Positions 27,564 to 36,280 of a DNA stretch of 64,000 nt are shown here, piece by piece (positions within the stretch are counted from its first letter, which is position 1; each line of letters opens with the position of its first letter). The position numbers were made by a program, and so were the translations under genes. Below the pieces are notes generated by a model. It ran no database searches and was not told the origin of the DNA. It worked only from the letters and a program-made list of their open reading frames with translations. The stretch comes from Clostridium sp. Ade.TY (GTDB taxonomy: Bacteria; Bacillota; Clostridia; Clostridiales; Clostridiaceae): assembly GCF_000498355.1 (NCBI RefSeq), contig NZ_AVSV01000027.1, forward strand, positions 62,001-126,000. The letters are read 5' to 3'.

Positions 27564-28664
27564 ATGGATTACAAAGCATTATTCAAGGAAAAATTAAGTA
27601 AGCTTTTATTCTTAGAAATTGATAAGGAAGGATTTAAAAATATATTAAATATTCCAGAATATATTTCATTTAATAATAAAGAATTATTTTTACCAATAAG
27701 TTCTGAATACATAACAAGTAATATAGGAGATAAAATAAAAATAGAAAATTTACCTATATATTATTTTGTTGAAGGGATGCTTTTAACTTTAGGAGCTGAT
27801 AGTGATATAAAATATGCAGATGATTATAATATATTACTTATGCAAATACCTCAAAGTGATGAGTGTGGAAAAAGTTTAGTTGCACAAAGAGTTAAAGAAG
27901 ATAGATTAGATGATGCTTATCTTATATTAAAAGGCTTGCTTCAATTTGAAGAAAAAGAAGAATATATGGAAAAATTACTTCTTTTAGGTCTGAATTTAAG
28001 AGAGAAAGATAAAGGTTTTGAAGAAATTTTATTAGAAGATATTGAACAAGCTAAATTTATGTTTAGTAATATGAAAGAACCTTATTTATATAAAGCAATA
28101 ATATTAAAAGATAGAAATGATTATGTTGGAGCAAAAGTAGAAATTAATGAGTATTTAAGAAGAGGCGGAGAACAAACTCCAGAAATTGAAATGTTAATGG
28201 ATGATATAGAAAATGTAACAACATATGAAAAGGCTGTTGAACTTGTTGAGACTGAACCTGAAAAAGCTATTGAGTTATTTTTATCATTAGTAGATAAATT
28301 TGATAGCAATCCATTAATATATTATTATTTAGGTGTTTGCTTTAGAAAATTAGGTAAACATGATAAGGCTATATATTATTTAAGTGAAAGTATAAAAGTA
28401 GAAAGTGGAATACTTGAAGTTGTAAATGAATTAGGATTAAATTATGCTTGTATTGGAGAATATAATTTAGCTATACAATACTTCAAGAAAGCTTTTGAAG
28501 CTTCAAGAGAAGTAGAAATTTGTACAAATATAATAATGTGTTATTTGAACATTGGTAATATTAAAGAAGCTAAATTACACTTAGAAATTGCAAAAAAATT
28601 AAATAGTGAAGATGAAATCGTAAAAAAAATTGAAAAAGTATTAAGTAATGAAGAAGATAAATAA
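27564..28664 (+). CDS. TPR-repeat protein
   Basis: A 366-residue cytoplasmic protein. The N-terminal 110 residues are not recognised. After that come helical repeats, with clear tetratricopeptide units between about 250 and 350: LIYYYLGVCFRKLGKHDKAIYYL, then LNYACIGEYNLAIQYFKKA, then MCYLNIGNIKEAKLHL. TPRs bind partner proteins; the partner is unknown. The start is ATG at 27564 after GGTGGTG. It lies just downstream of the phosphohexomutase remnant. No signal peptide. Confidence 0.8.
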   Translation: MDYKALFKEKLSKLLFLEIDKEGFKNILNIPEYISFNNKELFLPISSEYITSNIGDKIKIENLPIYYFVEGMLLTLGADSDIKYADDYNILLMQIPQSDECGKSLVAQRVKEDRLDDAYLILKGLLQFEEKEEYMEKLLLLGLNLREKDKGFEEILLEDIEQAKFMFSNMKEPYLYKAIILKDRNDYVGAKVEINEYLRRGGEQTPEIEMLMDDIENVTTYEKAVELVETEPEKAIELFLSLVDKFDSNPLIYYYLGVCFRKLGKHDKAIYYLSESIKVESGILEVVNELGLNYACIGEYNLAIQYFKKAFEASREVEICTNIIMCYLNIGNIKEAKLHLEIAKKLNSEDEIVKKIEKVLSNEEDK

Positions 28665-28719
28665 AAGTTTATTTTTTAGGAATACTAATCATATTAAGTT
28701 ATGATTAGGAGTGATAATT

Positions 28720-29259
28720 GTGGAGTTTTATGATGTCATAAAGAAAAGACAAAGTATATCAAAATATAAAGGTGATGATGTTCTAAAAGGTAGCTTAGAC
28801 AAAATGATTGATGCTGCTATGAGATCACCATCATGGAAAAATAGAACATCTTTTAAGTTTATAATAATAGATGATTATAACATTAAAGAACAATTAGGAA
28901 AGTATGTTTTAAATAAAGATTGTAAAGCAGAAGAGGCTTTGAAAAAAGCACCAGTTGCAGCTATAGTTATATCTGAACCAGAAAAGTCAGGGGAGATAGA
29001 TGGTAAAGAATTTTATTTAGTTGATGCAGCAATTGCAATGGAACACTTTATATTAGCAGCAACGGCAGAAGGATATGGAACTATGTGGATTGCAGCTCTT
29101 GATGAAGATAATGTTAAAGAACTTCTTAATATACCTAAAGATTTTAAAGTGGTAGGAGTAACACCTATAGGAGTTCCTTTAGAAGTCAAAGAACATAATC
29201 CTAAAAAAGATATTAAAGACTTTGTTTTTAAAAATAAGTTTAATACTTCATATAATTAA
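28720..29259 (+). CDS. Nitroreductase-family FMN oxidoreductase
   Basis: A 179-residue FMN-dependent oxidoreductase: N-terminal RQSISKY phosphate-binding arginine region, MRSPSWKNRTSFKF, and the later ATAEGYGTMWIA and VGVTPIGVP motifs typical of the fold. It reduces nitro compounds or quinones in relatives; the physiological substrate is unknown. The best start is GTG at 28720, with AGGAG 8 bases upstream; another GTG at 28711 overlaps that site. A terminator-like hairpin follows. Confidence 0.88.
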   Translation: MEFYDVIKKRQSISKYKGDDVLKGSLDKMIDAAMRSPSWKNRTSFKFIIIDDYNIKEQLGKYVLNKDCKAEEALKKAPVAAIVISEPEKSGEIDGKEFYLVDAAIAMEHFILAATAEGYGTMWIAALDEDNVKELLNIPKDFKVVGVTPIGVPLEVKEHNPKKDIKDFVFKNKFNTSYN

Positions 29260-29264
29260 AAAAA

Positions 29265-29298
29265 AATAGGCTCATAAAACTTGAGCCTATTAATTTTT
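29265..29298 (+). terminator. Hairpin terminator after nitroreductase gene
   Basis: AATAGGCTCA / TGAGCCTATT, a perfect 10-bp stem, followed by AATTTTTA. It ends just before the AAGGAGG of the next gene. Confidence 0.75.
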
Positions 29299-29311
29299 AA
29301 GGAGGAATAAA

Positions 29312-29956
29312 ATGTTATTTAAAGAATATAAAATAGAAAAATTTATAAATGAACTAGCATCAGATGCACCATCTCCAGGGGGAGGAAGTACTGCAGCCTT
29401 TGTAGGAGCATTAGCAGGAAGTTTAAATAATATGGTATACTCTCTTACAATAAATAAAAAATCATTTGAAATTTTAGAAGAAGAAAAGAAAAATGATATG
29501 ATAAATTTTGAAAAAGAATGTAAAAAATTTATTGAAAATTGCATAGCATTTATGGATGAAGATAGACTTTGCTTTAATAATTTGATGAAATGTTATAAGC
29601 TTCCTAAATCTACAGATGAAGAAAAGAATTATAGAGAGACTGAATTAAAATCTAAAACTTATGAAGCTATGATTGCACCACTTAAAGTTTGTAGAGAATG
29701 TATAAAGTTTTATGAAAATATAGAGTTTGCAATAAAATATGGAAATAAGATGCTTGTATCAGATGCGGGAGTTTCAGCGAGTTTATTACATTCAGCAATA
29801 GAAAGCTCTATAATAAATGTAAAAGTTAATTTGAACTCTCTAAAGAATGAAAATTATTTTAATGAAATAAAATTAGAGTTAGAAGAAATATTAAATAAAT
29901 CTCGTAAGTATAAAAATGAAATGTTAGAAGAAGTAAATAATAAAATATTTTGTTAG
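29312..29956 (+). CDS. Cyclodeaminase/cyclohydrolase (FTCD C-terminal family, FchA-like)
   Basis: A 214-residue helical protein of the formiminotransferase-cyclodeaminase family. The folate-binding signature ASDAPSPGGGSTAAFVGALAGSL is near residue 15. In clostridia stand-alone members act as methenyl-tetrahydrofolate cyclohydrolase (FchA) or formimino-THF cyclodeaminase. There is no folate or histidine-degradation gene next to it, so the exact reaction is open. The ATG follows AAGGAGG. It ends in a bidirectional terminator shared with pdaA. Confidence 0.88.
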   Translation: MLFKEYKIEKFINELASDAPSPGGGSTAAFVGALAGSLNNMVYSLTINKKSFEILEEEKKNDMINFEKECKKFIENCIAFMDEDRLCFNNLMKCYKLPKSTDEEKNYRETELKSKTYEAMIAPLKVCRECIKFYENIEFAIKYGNKMLVSDAGVSASLLHSAIESSIINVKVNLNSLKNENYFNEIKLELEEILNKSRKYKNEMLEEVNNKIFC

Positions 29957-30004
29957 AAATGATTATAGAGTGAAGAATTATCTTCACTCTATAATCATTT
30001 TATT
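29957..30004. terminator. Bidirectional terminator between cyclodeaminase gene and pdaA
   Basis: A stem of about 19 bp (AAATGATTATAGAGTGAAG with its complement) around a 6-base loop. The last codons of pdaA lie within the right arm. Confidence 0.9.
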
Positions 30005-30784
30005 AGGTAAATCATTTAAAGATTTAAATTCATAGCCATCTTGTTGTAGAGAAATAATTAAATCTTTTAATATTTTAGTATTTGTATCAGATACAGCATG
30101 TAATAACATAATACATCCTGGGTGAACACCGTTTTTAATTTTTTTTATAGCAAACTCAGGATTTGGTTGATCATTAACTAACCAATCTCTGTATGCAAAA
30201 CTCCAGAAAATTGTTTTATATCCTAATTGAGAAGTTTTATCTAGTGAGTTTTTAGAGTATTTTCCCATAGGTGGTCTAAAAAATTTTGGCATATCTTCAC
30301 CTATAAGAGATTTGTATGCTTCATTTACACTATTTATTTCATCGTTAAATTTAGAAATATCCTTTATACTTGGCATTGAAGGATGTGTATTTGTATGATT
30401 GCAAACAAGGTGGCCTTCTTTAACCATACGAGTAACTGTATTGGCCTGAGAAGTTATATATGGTTTAACAACAAAAAAAGCTGCCTTAACATTTAAAGAT
30501 TTTAGAATATCTAGAATTTCTTCTGTATTTCCCTTTTCGTACCCTTCATCGAATGTTAAATATAATTCTTTCTTTGTTGTATCTCCTACATAAAAAGAAT
30601 TACTGTCATTTAAAAATGATGCTGATTCTTTAGGAGCTTCTGGTGTTTTATTTTTTTCTCTAGAAACAAAATACCAATTAAATTCAGTATTATCATTGGA
30701 AGAAACTGTTAATGGTGTAGCACCTATTAATAAAATTAAAATAAATGAAAAAAGAAATAAAAGTTTTTTTAAGTGTTTCTTCAA
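29984..30784 (-). CDS. pdaA: Delta-lactam-forming polysaccharide deacetylase PdaA
   Basis: A 266-residue NodB-family deacetylase. The N-terminal hydrophobic segment (about 8-27) exports it. Motif 1 is TFDEGYEKG, where most polysaccharide deacetylases have TFDDG; PdaA proteins vary here and keep the GYE. Motif 2 is NHTNTHP and motif 3 FRPPMGKYS. In Bacillus, PdaA removes the acetyl group from muramic acid in spore cortex so that muramic lactam can form, which is needed for germination. The start is TTG at 30784, 7 bases after AAAGGAGG. A sigma-G-like promoter lies upstream. Confidence 0.9.
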   Translation of the reverse strand: MKKHLKKLLFLFSFILILLIGATPLTVSSNDNTEFNWYFVSREKNKTPEAPKESASFLNDSNSFYVGDTTKKELYLTFDEGYEKGNTEEILDILKSLNVKAAFFVVKPYITSQANTVTRMVKEGHLVCNHTNTHPSMPSIKDISKFNDEINSVNEAYKSLIGEDMPKFFRPPMGKYSKNSLDKTSQLGYKTIFWSFAYRDWLVNDQPNPEFAIKKIKNGVHPGCIMLLHAVSDTNTKILKDLIISLQQDGYEFKSLNDLPNKMIIE

Positions 30785-30813
30785 TACAAAACCTCCTTTC
30801 TAAATATCATACT

Positions 30814-30843
30814 TAGTATTAGGAAAAATTTAAAAAATAAACA
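30814..30843 (-). promoter_or_regulatory. Possible sigma-G-like (forespore) promoter of pdaA
   Basis: On the minus strand TGTTTA, 17-base spacer, AATACTA; this is one mismatch in each element against the forespore consensus TGHATA and CATWMTA. pdaA is forespore-expressed in Bacillus. Suggestive only. Confidence 0.35.
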
Positions 30844-30881
30844 TGGTAATATTTAAAATTTAATTATAAAAAATTCAGAAG

Positions 30882-30910
30882 TTGAAAATTAATATTATGT
30901 AGAGTATAAT
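30882..30910 (+). promoter_or_regulatory. Sigma-A promoter of ychF
   Basis: TTGAAA, 17-base spacer, TATAAT (perfect -10), 38 bases before the ychF start. Confidence 0.75.
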
Positions 30911-30948
30911 TTATTAGTATTAGTAAAAGTTAGAAAGGAATGTACATA

Positions 30949-32046
30949 ATGAAGTTAGGAATCGTAGGTTTACCAAACGTTGGTAAGAGTACTTTATTTA
31001 ATGCTATAACAAAGGCAGGAGCGGAGTCAGCAAATTATCCATTCTGTACTATAGAACCAAACGTTGGAGTAGTTAGTGTGCCAGATAAAAGATTAGATGT
31101 ATTAGAAAAAATGTATAATACTAAAAGAAAAGTATATACTTCAATAGAGTTTTATGATATAGCAGGATTAGTTAAAGGAGCTTCAAAAGGTGAAGGATTA
31201 GGAAATAAATTCTTATCACATATAAGAGAAGTATCTGCTATAGTTCATGTTGTTAGATGTTTTGATGACGGAAATGTAGTTCATGTTGAAGGATCAGTAG
31301 ACCCAATAAGAGACATAGAAACAATAAATTTAGAGCTTATTTTTTCGGATTTAGAAGTTTTAGAAAGAAGAATGGAAAAGGCTGTTAAGCTTGTAAGATC
31401 AGGAGATAAAACAGCAAAAGCGGAATATGAAATAATGGAAAGAGTTAAAGCTCATTTAGAAAATAATTTACCAGTTAGAACTTTAGAAGTAAATGAAGAT
31501 GAAGCAGCATTTATAAAATCTCTATTTTTAATAACATCAAAACCAGTTTTATATGCTTGTAACGTTTCAGAAGATGATGTTGTAAGTGGAAATACTCATA
31601 ATGAATATGTGAAAAAAGTAGAAGAATATGCTAATAATGAAAATTCAGGTATTGTTATAGTAAGTGCTAAAATAGAAGAAGAGTTATCAGGACTTGAAGA
31701 TGATGAAAAAGAAGAGATGCTTGGAGAGTATGGATTAACTGAATCAGGACTTGATCAACTTATAAGAGAAGGATATAAACTTTTAGGACTTATAAGTTAT
31801 TTAACAGCTGGAGTTCAAGAAGTAAGAGCTTGGACTATAAGACAAGGAACTAAGGCACCTCAAGCTGCTGGAAAAATTCACTCAGATATTGAAAGAGGAT
31901 TCATTAGAGCAGAAGTTGTTTCATATGATGCTTTAGTAGAATGTGGATCTGAAGCTGCTGCTAAGGAAAAGGGGCTTTTCAGATTAGAAGGTAAAGATTA
32001 TGTTATGAAAGATGGAGATGTTGTAAACTTTAGATTCAATGTTTAA
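30949..32046 (+). CDS. ychF: Redox/ribosome-associated ATPase YchF (OLA1 family)
   Basis: 365 residues from the ATG at 30949, the usual length. The Obg-like P-loop is GLPNVGKST (7-15). The G4 position reads NVSE rather than NKxD, the family trait that goes with ATP rather than GTP use. A coiled-coil arm lies in the middle, and a TGS domain (LISYLTAGVQEVRAWTI onward) ends the protein. It is ribosome-associated, conserved and linked to stress responses. An ATG at 30940 directly abuts the AGAAAGGA site and is less likely. Monocistronic, with a terminator. Confidence 0.97.
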   Translation: MKLGIVGLPNVGKSTLFNAITKAGAESANYPFCTIEPNVGVVSVPDKRLDVLEKMYNTKRKVYTSIEFYDIAGLVKGASKGEGLGNKFLSHIREVSAIVHVVRCFDDGNVVHVEGSVDPIRDIETINLELIFSDLEVLERRMEKAVKLVRSGDKTAKAEYEIMERVKAHLENNLPVRTLEVNEDEAAFIKSLFLITSKPVLYACNVSEDDVVSGNTHNEYVKKVEEYANNENSGIVIVSAKIEEELSGLEDDEKEEMLGEYGLTESGLDQLIREGYKLLGLISYLTAGVQEVRAWTIRQGTKAPQAAGKIHSDIERGFIRAEVVSYDALVECGSEAAAKEKGLFRLEGKDYVMKDGDVVNFRFNV

Positions 32047-32071
32047 TAAAATATAACTTTATTATAAAAAT

Positions 32072-32103
32072 AAAAGGTGGAGAATATTCTCCACCTTTTT
32101 TTA
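32072..32103 (+). terminator. Intrinsic terminator after ychF
   Basis: AAAGGTGGAGAATATTCTCCACCTTT palindromic stem followed by a T-run. Confidence 0.9.
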
Positions 32104-32110
32104 TTATTTA

Positions 32111-32207
32111 TGGCGGGAATATGTAGGAATCGAACCTACCTATGACGGTATTAGCGCCATAACACGGTTTTGAAGACCGGTAAGTACACCAGAACTTATC
32201 TACTCCC
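32111..32207 (-). tRNA. selC: Selenocysteine tRNA (anticodon TCA)
   Basis: A 97-base tRNA on the minus strand with encoded CCA (32111-32113). The anticodon loop CTTCAAA gives TCA, which reads UGA. Other features of bacterial tRNA-Sec are present: an unusually long variable arm (TATGGC / GTCATA stem with a 9-base loop), an extended D stem (TAAGT / ACTTA), an acceptor stem beginning GGGAGTAG opposite ATATTCCC, G73, and a T-arm GGTTCGATTCC. It implies that this organism inserts selenocysteine. The selA, selB and selD genes are not in the window. Confidence 0.94.
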
Positions 32208-32218
32208 TCGACAGAGAT

Positions 32219-32247
32219 ATTTTATAAAAAATATAATGAAAAGTCAA
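32219..32247 (-). promoter_or_regulatory. Sigma-A promoter of the selenocysteine tRNA
   Basis: On the minus strand TTGACT, 17-base spacer, TAAAAT. The expected start is a few bases before the tRNA 5' end. Confidence 0.7.
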
Positions 32248-32483
32248 ACTATATAAAAATATACCTTTTATAGGAAGGAAATTAATAATAATTATAGAAT
32301 AACTATAAACAAGTGGTTAAAAATAGGAGATAGTAGTTGAAAGTATGATAAAATAAAGGTAAAGTATAATAGAGAAAGTGAAAATATGTATTAAAAATAA
32401 ATTTAAACAGAATAATATAAATTATTAATTAATTTTATATAATTTAGTAGCTTACAATTATAGCAAAAAGAGGAGAATAATAT

Positions 32484-33416
32484 ATGGAATTTAAACACGT
32501 TTCGGTTCTTTTAAATGAATGTTTAGAAGGATTAAATATAAAAAAAGATGGTAAATATGTTGATTGTACATTGGGTGGAGCAGGACATTCATCTCAAATA
32601 ATTAAAAGATTAGATAAGGATGGACTTTTAATTGGAATAGACCAAGATAAAGATGCTTTAAAAGCGGCATCAAAAAGGTTAGAAGAATATGATAATAAAA
32701 TATTAGTGCATAATAATTTTTATAATATAGGAGAAATAATAGATAGTTTAGATATTGGACATGTGGATGGAATTCTAATGGACCTTGGAGTATCATCATA
32801 TCAATTAGATGAAGGTGAAAGAGGATTTAGCTATATGCAAGACGCACCTTTAGATATGAGAATGAATAGAGAAAACGAATTTTCAGCTTATAATGTTGTA
32901 AATGAATATAGTGAAGATGAACTAGTTAAAATTATAAAGGATTATGGAGAAGAAAGATTTGCTAAAAGAATTGCAAATTTTATAGTGGAGAGAAGAAGTG
33001 ATAGTCCGATAAAGACAACTTTGGAATTAGTTGACATAATAAAAAGTGCTATACCGGCAAAAGCAAGAAGGGAGGGGCCACACCCTGCAAAAAGAACTTT
33101 CCAAGCTATAAGAATAGAAGTAAATGGAGAACTTAGAATACTAAATAAAGCTATAGAAGATGGAGTGGAAAGATTAAATAAAGGCGGAAGAATGGCTATA
33201 ATAACATTCCATTCATTAGAAGATAGAATAGTTAAATTGAAATTTAGAGATCTTGCAAATCCATGCAAGTGTCCTAAAGAGTTTCCTATATGTGTTTGTG
33301 GCAAAACACCAACTGTTAAATTAGTAAGTAGAAAAGCAATAGAGCCAAGTAAAGAAGAGGTTACAGAAAATCCAAGAAGTAGAAGTGCAAAGCTTAGGGT
33401 CATTGAAAAGCTATAA
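32484..33416 (+). CDS. rsmH: 16S rRNA (cytosine1402-N4)-methyltransferase RsmH
   Basis: 310 residues; methylates N4 of C1402 in the ribosomal decoding centre using SAM. The N-terminal SAM motif [11 protein letters not shown] (near 23-33), the [19 protein letters not shown] block and the C-terminal [11 protein letters not shown] signature are all present. It opens the division/cell-wall cluster. The usual upstream mraZ is missing, and 276 bases separate it from the divergent tRNA-Sec. A weak promoter candidate (TTGAAA, 17, TAAAGT) lies at 32337-32365. The ATG follows AGAGGAG. Confidence 0.97.
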   Translation: MEFKHVSVLLNECLEGLNIKKDGKYVDCTLGGAGHSSQIIKRLDKDGLLIGIDQDKDALKAASKRLEEYDNKILVHNNFYNIGEIIDSLDIGHVDGILMDLGVSSYQLDEGERGFSYMQDAPLDMRMNRENEFSAYNVVNEYSEDELVKIIKDYGEERFAKRIANFIVERRSDSPIKTTLELVDIIKSAIPAKARREGPHPAKRTFQAIRIEVNGELRILNKAIEDGVERLNKGGRMAIITFHSLEDRIVKLKFRDLANPCKCPKEFPICVCGKTPTVKLVSRKAIEPSKEEVTENPRSRSAKLRVIEKL

Positions 33417-33456
33417 TTAAAATATTATGTTATAATTTTAAGGGGATGTGAATAAA

Positions 33457-33891
33457 GTGATAGTAAAGGATTTTGATTATGTTAGAGGCAATACTGCAGT
33501 AAAACCTCAAAGAAAATACGATGACATAAAAAAAGATAAGCAAAGAAAAAATCAAAGAAATAACAAAAAGAAAAAGTTAGCTACATTACAAAAAAAGAAA
33601 AAAATAGCTGGAACTATCCAAGTAGCATTAGTTATATTCATTTTAGGGGTTGCTACAATTTGGAGAGATACTAAAGTTTATAATTTACAAACACAAGTTG
33701 GAACTATAAATAGTGAAATAAAAACTATGAATTCTGAAAATGAAGCATTAAGGGTAGATTTATTAAAACATTCATCACTTAAAGGAATAGAATCAAAAGC
33801 TAAAAATAAATTAGGTATGCTTCCACCAGCTAAAGCTGATAAGGTAGATATAGACCTATCAAAAGATTGTTTAAATGGGTTAGAAAGATAA
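33457..33891 (+). CDS. ftsL: Cell division protein FtsL-like
   Basis: A small bitopic membrane protein, 144 residues from the GTG at 33457. It has a Lys/Arg-rich cytoplasmic part (about 20-55), one membrane helix (about 56-72, IQVALVIFILGVATIW) and an extracytoplasmic coiled coil (LQTQVGTINSEIKTMNSENEAL). Size, topology and place between rsmH and a class B PBP fit FtsL, which helps assemble the divisome with DivIC and DivIB. The primary sequence of FtsL is weakly conserved, so the name rests on context. A GTG at 33448 is nearly on top of the AAGGGGA site and is less likely. Confidence 0.8.
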   Translation: MIVKDFDYVRGNTAVKPQRKYDDIKKDKQRKNQRNNKKKKLATLQKKKKIAGTIQVALVIFILGVATIWRDTKVYNLQTQVGTINSEIKTMNSENEALRVDLLKHSSLKGIESKAKNKLGMLPPAKADKVDIDLSKDCLNGLER

Positions 33892-33913
33892 ATTTAAGTG
33901 ATTTTTAAAAATA

Positions 33914-33955
33914 TTTGGATGCACTTTCTATATTTTAAAGTGCATCCAAAGTGTT
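33914..33955 (+). terminator. Large hairpin between ftsL and spoVD
   Basis: A perfect 14-bp stem (TTTGGATGCACTTT with its complement). The tail (GTGTTTTAG) is only partly T-rich, so this may be a leaky terminator or a processing site within the cluster. Confidence 0.6.
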
Positions 33956-33980
33956 TTAGCAATTATACGGAGGAGTTAAA

Positions 33981-36176
33981 GTGAAAAAGAGAGGCTTTGT
34001 TGATAGAGCGCTAACTAGAAAAAGAATTAGATATGTAGTAGGAGGCTTAAGCGTAATATTTGCAATTTTAACAATTAGATTATCATATATAATGATTGTT
34101 AAGAGGCAAGAATATGCAGCGAGAGCAGAAGAACAATGGACAAGTGAAGTTAAAATTGATGCAAGAAGAGGAAGAATATTAGATAGAAATGGAGCAGAAC
34201 TTGCAGTTTCAGCAAATGTTTATAGAGTAGATTTTGATTTAAACTCTATAAGAGCTTATTTAAAAGATAATAAATTGACAAATAGTCAAATAGCGCCTAA
34301 GATAGCAGCGGCTCTTAATATGAAAGAAGAGGATGTTTTAAAGAAACTTGAAACTAAATTGCCAAGTGGTGCACCAGCAGGTTCAGCTACTTTAGTAAGA
34401 AGAATAGAAAAGGGAGAAGCTGATAAAGTTAAGGAGTTAAAAATACATGGAGTTTTAGTATCACCTGATACTAAAAGATATTATCCGAATAATAATTTTG
34501 CAGCACATCTTTTAGGTAGTACTAATATAGATGGACAAGGTTTAACTGGAGTTGAACTTCAATATAATAAAGAATTATCAGGAATACCTGGAATGAGAAT
34601 AGCAGAATTAGATAGTAAGAGTAATGATTTACCATATACAATATCAAAGTTTGTTCCTCCAGTAGAAGGAAAAGATGTAGTATTAACTATAGATGAAAAT
34701 ATTCAATTTTTTGCAGAAAAAGCAGCAGAAAAAGCATTAAAAGATAATAAAGCAAAAGCAGCATCAGTCTTAGTATTTAACCCTAAAAATGGTGAAGTAT
34801 TAGCTATGGCAAATAAACCAGATTTTGATCCTAATAAGCCTTTTGAAGGTGCAAATAACTTTGCTGGAAAAACAGAATATGATAAAGTTCAAAAAATGTG
34901 GAGAAATAGACTTGTAAATGATACATTTGAACCAGGTTCTATATTCAAAGTAATAACAGCAGTTGCAGCAATGCAAGAAGGTGTTGTAAAACCAGATGAT
35001 ACATTTGTATGTAATGGAGGTTTGAAATTTGGAAATAGAACAATAAAATGTTGGAAAACTACAGGTCATGGAAAGTTAACATTCCCAGAAATAATTCAAA
35101 ATTCATGTAATGTTGGATTTATGGAACTTGGTGAAAAAATTGGTAAAGATACATTATATAAATACATTGATAAATATGGCTTTGGTAAAAAAAGTGGTAT
35201 AGATTTACCAGGTGAAGCTCCTGGAATAATAAAGAATCCTAAAAATATTTCAGCAACAGATTTAGCAACTATATCATTTGGACAAACTAATACTGTAAAC
35301 TCTGTTCAATATATGGCAGCATTTAATGCTGTTGCAAATGGTGGTACACTAATACAACCACATGTAATGAAAGAAATAACACATAAAGATGATAGTGGAG
35401 TTGAAGTTGTAGATAAAAAATTTGAACCAACAGAGAAAGTTGTTTCAGATAAAGAAACAACAGCGCAACTTAGAAAATATTTAGAAAGAGTTGTTACAGC
35501 AGGTTCTGCAAAGGGAACATTTATAGAAGGATATCATATTGGTGGAAAAACTGGTACAGCTCAAAAAGTTAATCCGGAAAATGGTACTTATGAACAAGGT
35601 AAATATATATCTTCATTTGTAGGTATGGCTCCTGTTAGTGATCCAAAGATAACTGTTATGATAACAATTGATGAGCCAAGTAATGGAGCATATTATGCAG
35701 GGGTTGTAACAAGTCCTGTAGCGAAATCTTTATTTACTGATATTTTTAATTATTTAGAAAGTGACTTTTCTAAAGAGAATGATTCAGCTATAATTAGAGA
35801 TGCTATAATACCAGAGGTAAGAGGTAAAAGTATAGAAGAGGCTAAAAAGATTTTAAAAGATTCAAAGTTGGATTATAATATAGAGGGAAATGGAACAACA
35901 GTAAAGAGTGTAAAACCATATCCAGGTTATTCAGTTAAAGAAGGTACTAAGGTAACATTATATACTAGTGGAAATGACAATAATAAAGAAGCTGTTATAA
36001 TGCCTGATGTTAGAGGTTACTCAAAAGATGCTGCCTCAAATCTTTTAAAGAGTCTTGGAATATCTGCTACTTTTGAAGGTGAAGGTAAAGTAACTGATCA
36101 AAATGTACCAAGTGGAGAATTAATTAATAAAGGAACTAATGTTAAGTTAACATTAAATTCAGATTATAAAGATTAA
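33981..36176 (+). CDS. spoVD: Class B penicillin-binding protein SpoVD
   Basis: A 731-residue peptidoglycan transpeptidase: one membrane helix (about 18-38), a PBP dimerisation domain (about 50-200) and a transpeptidase domain with S320-x-x-K323, S375-C-N377 and K523-T-G-T. Two PASTA domains end it (about 607-668 and 672-730). PASTA repeats and the neighbours murE and spoVE match B. subtilis spoVD, which makes spore cortex; in clostridia the same protein may also serve septal synthesis. The GTG start at 33981 follows CGGAGGAG. It pairs functionally with the SEDS polymerase at 40164. Confidence 0.93.
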   Translation: MKKRGFVDRALTRKRIRYVVGGLSVIFAILTIRLSYIMIVKRQEYAARAEEQWTSEVKIDARRGRILDRNGAELAVSANVYRVDFDLNSIRAYLKDNKLTNSQIAPKIAAALNMKEEDVLKKLETKLPSGAPAGSATLVRRIEKGEADKVKELKIHGVLVSPDTKRYYPNNNFAAHLLGSTNIDGQGLTGVELQYNKELSGIPGMRIAELDSKSNDLPYTISKFVPPVEGKDVVLTIDENIQFFAEKAAEKALKDNKAKAASVLVFNPKNGEVLAMANKPDFDPNKPFEGANNFAGKTEYDKVQKMWRNRLVNDTFEPGSIFKVITAVAAMQEGVVKPDDTFVCNGGLKFGNRTIKCWKTTGHGKLTFPEIIQNSCNVGFMELGEKIGKDTLYKYIDKYGFGKKSGIDLPGEAPGIIKNPKNISATDLATISFGQTNTVNSVQYMAAFNAVANGGTLIQPHVMKEITHKDDSGVEVVDKKFEPTEKVVSDKETTAQLRKYLERVVTAGSAKGTFIEGYHIGGKTGTAQKVNPENGTYEQGKYISSFVGMAPVSDPKITVMITIDEPSNGAYYAGVVTSPVAKSLFTDIFNYLESDFSKENDSAIIRDAIIPEVRGKSIEEAKKILKDSKLDYNIEGNGTTVKSVKPYPGYSVKEGTKVTLYTSGNDNNKEAVIMPDVRGYSKDAASNLLKSLGISATFEGEGKVTDQNVPSGELINKGTNVKLTLNSDYKD

Positions 36177-36190
36177 ATTCTTTAATTGTT

Positions 36191-36223
36191 ATAGCATGTA
36201 GGGGTATCCTTACATGCTATTTT
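36191..36223 (+). terminator. Hairpin between spoVD and murE
   Basis: ATAGCATGTA with TACATGCTAT forms a 10-bp stem, then TTTT. The short T-tail suggests partial termination inside the cluster. Confidence 0.55.
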
Positions 36224-36280
36224 AAAGAGTAAATGTAATTATAGCTAAGTAAAGTGCATAATATTAAAGGAGATGATTAA

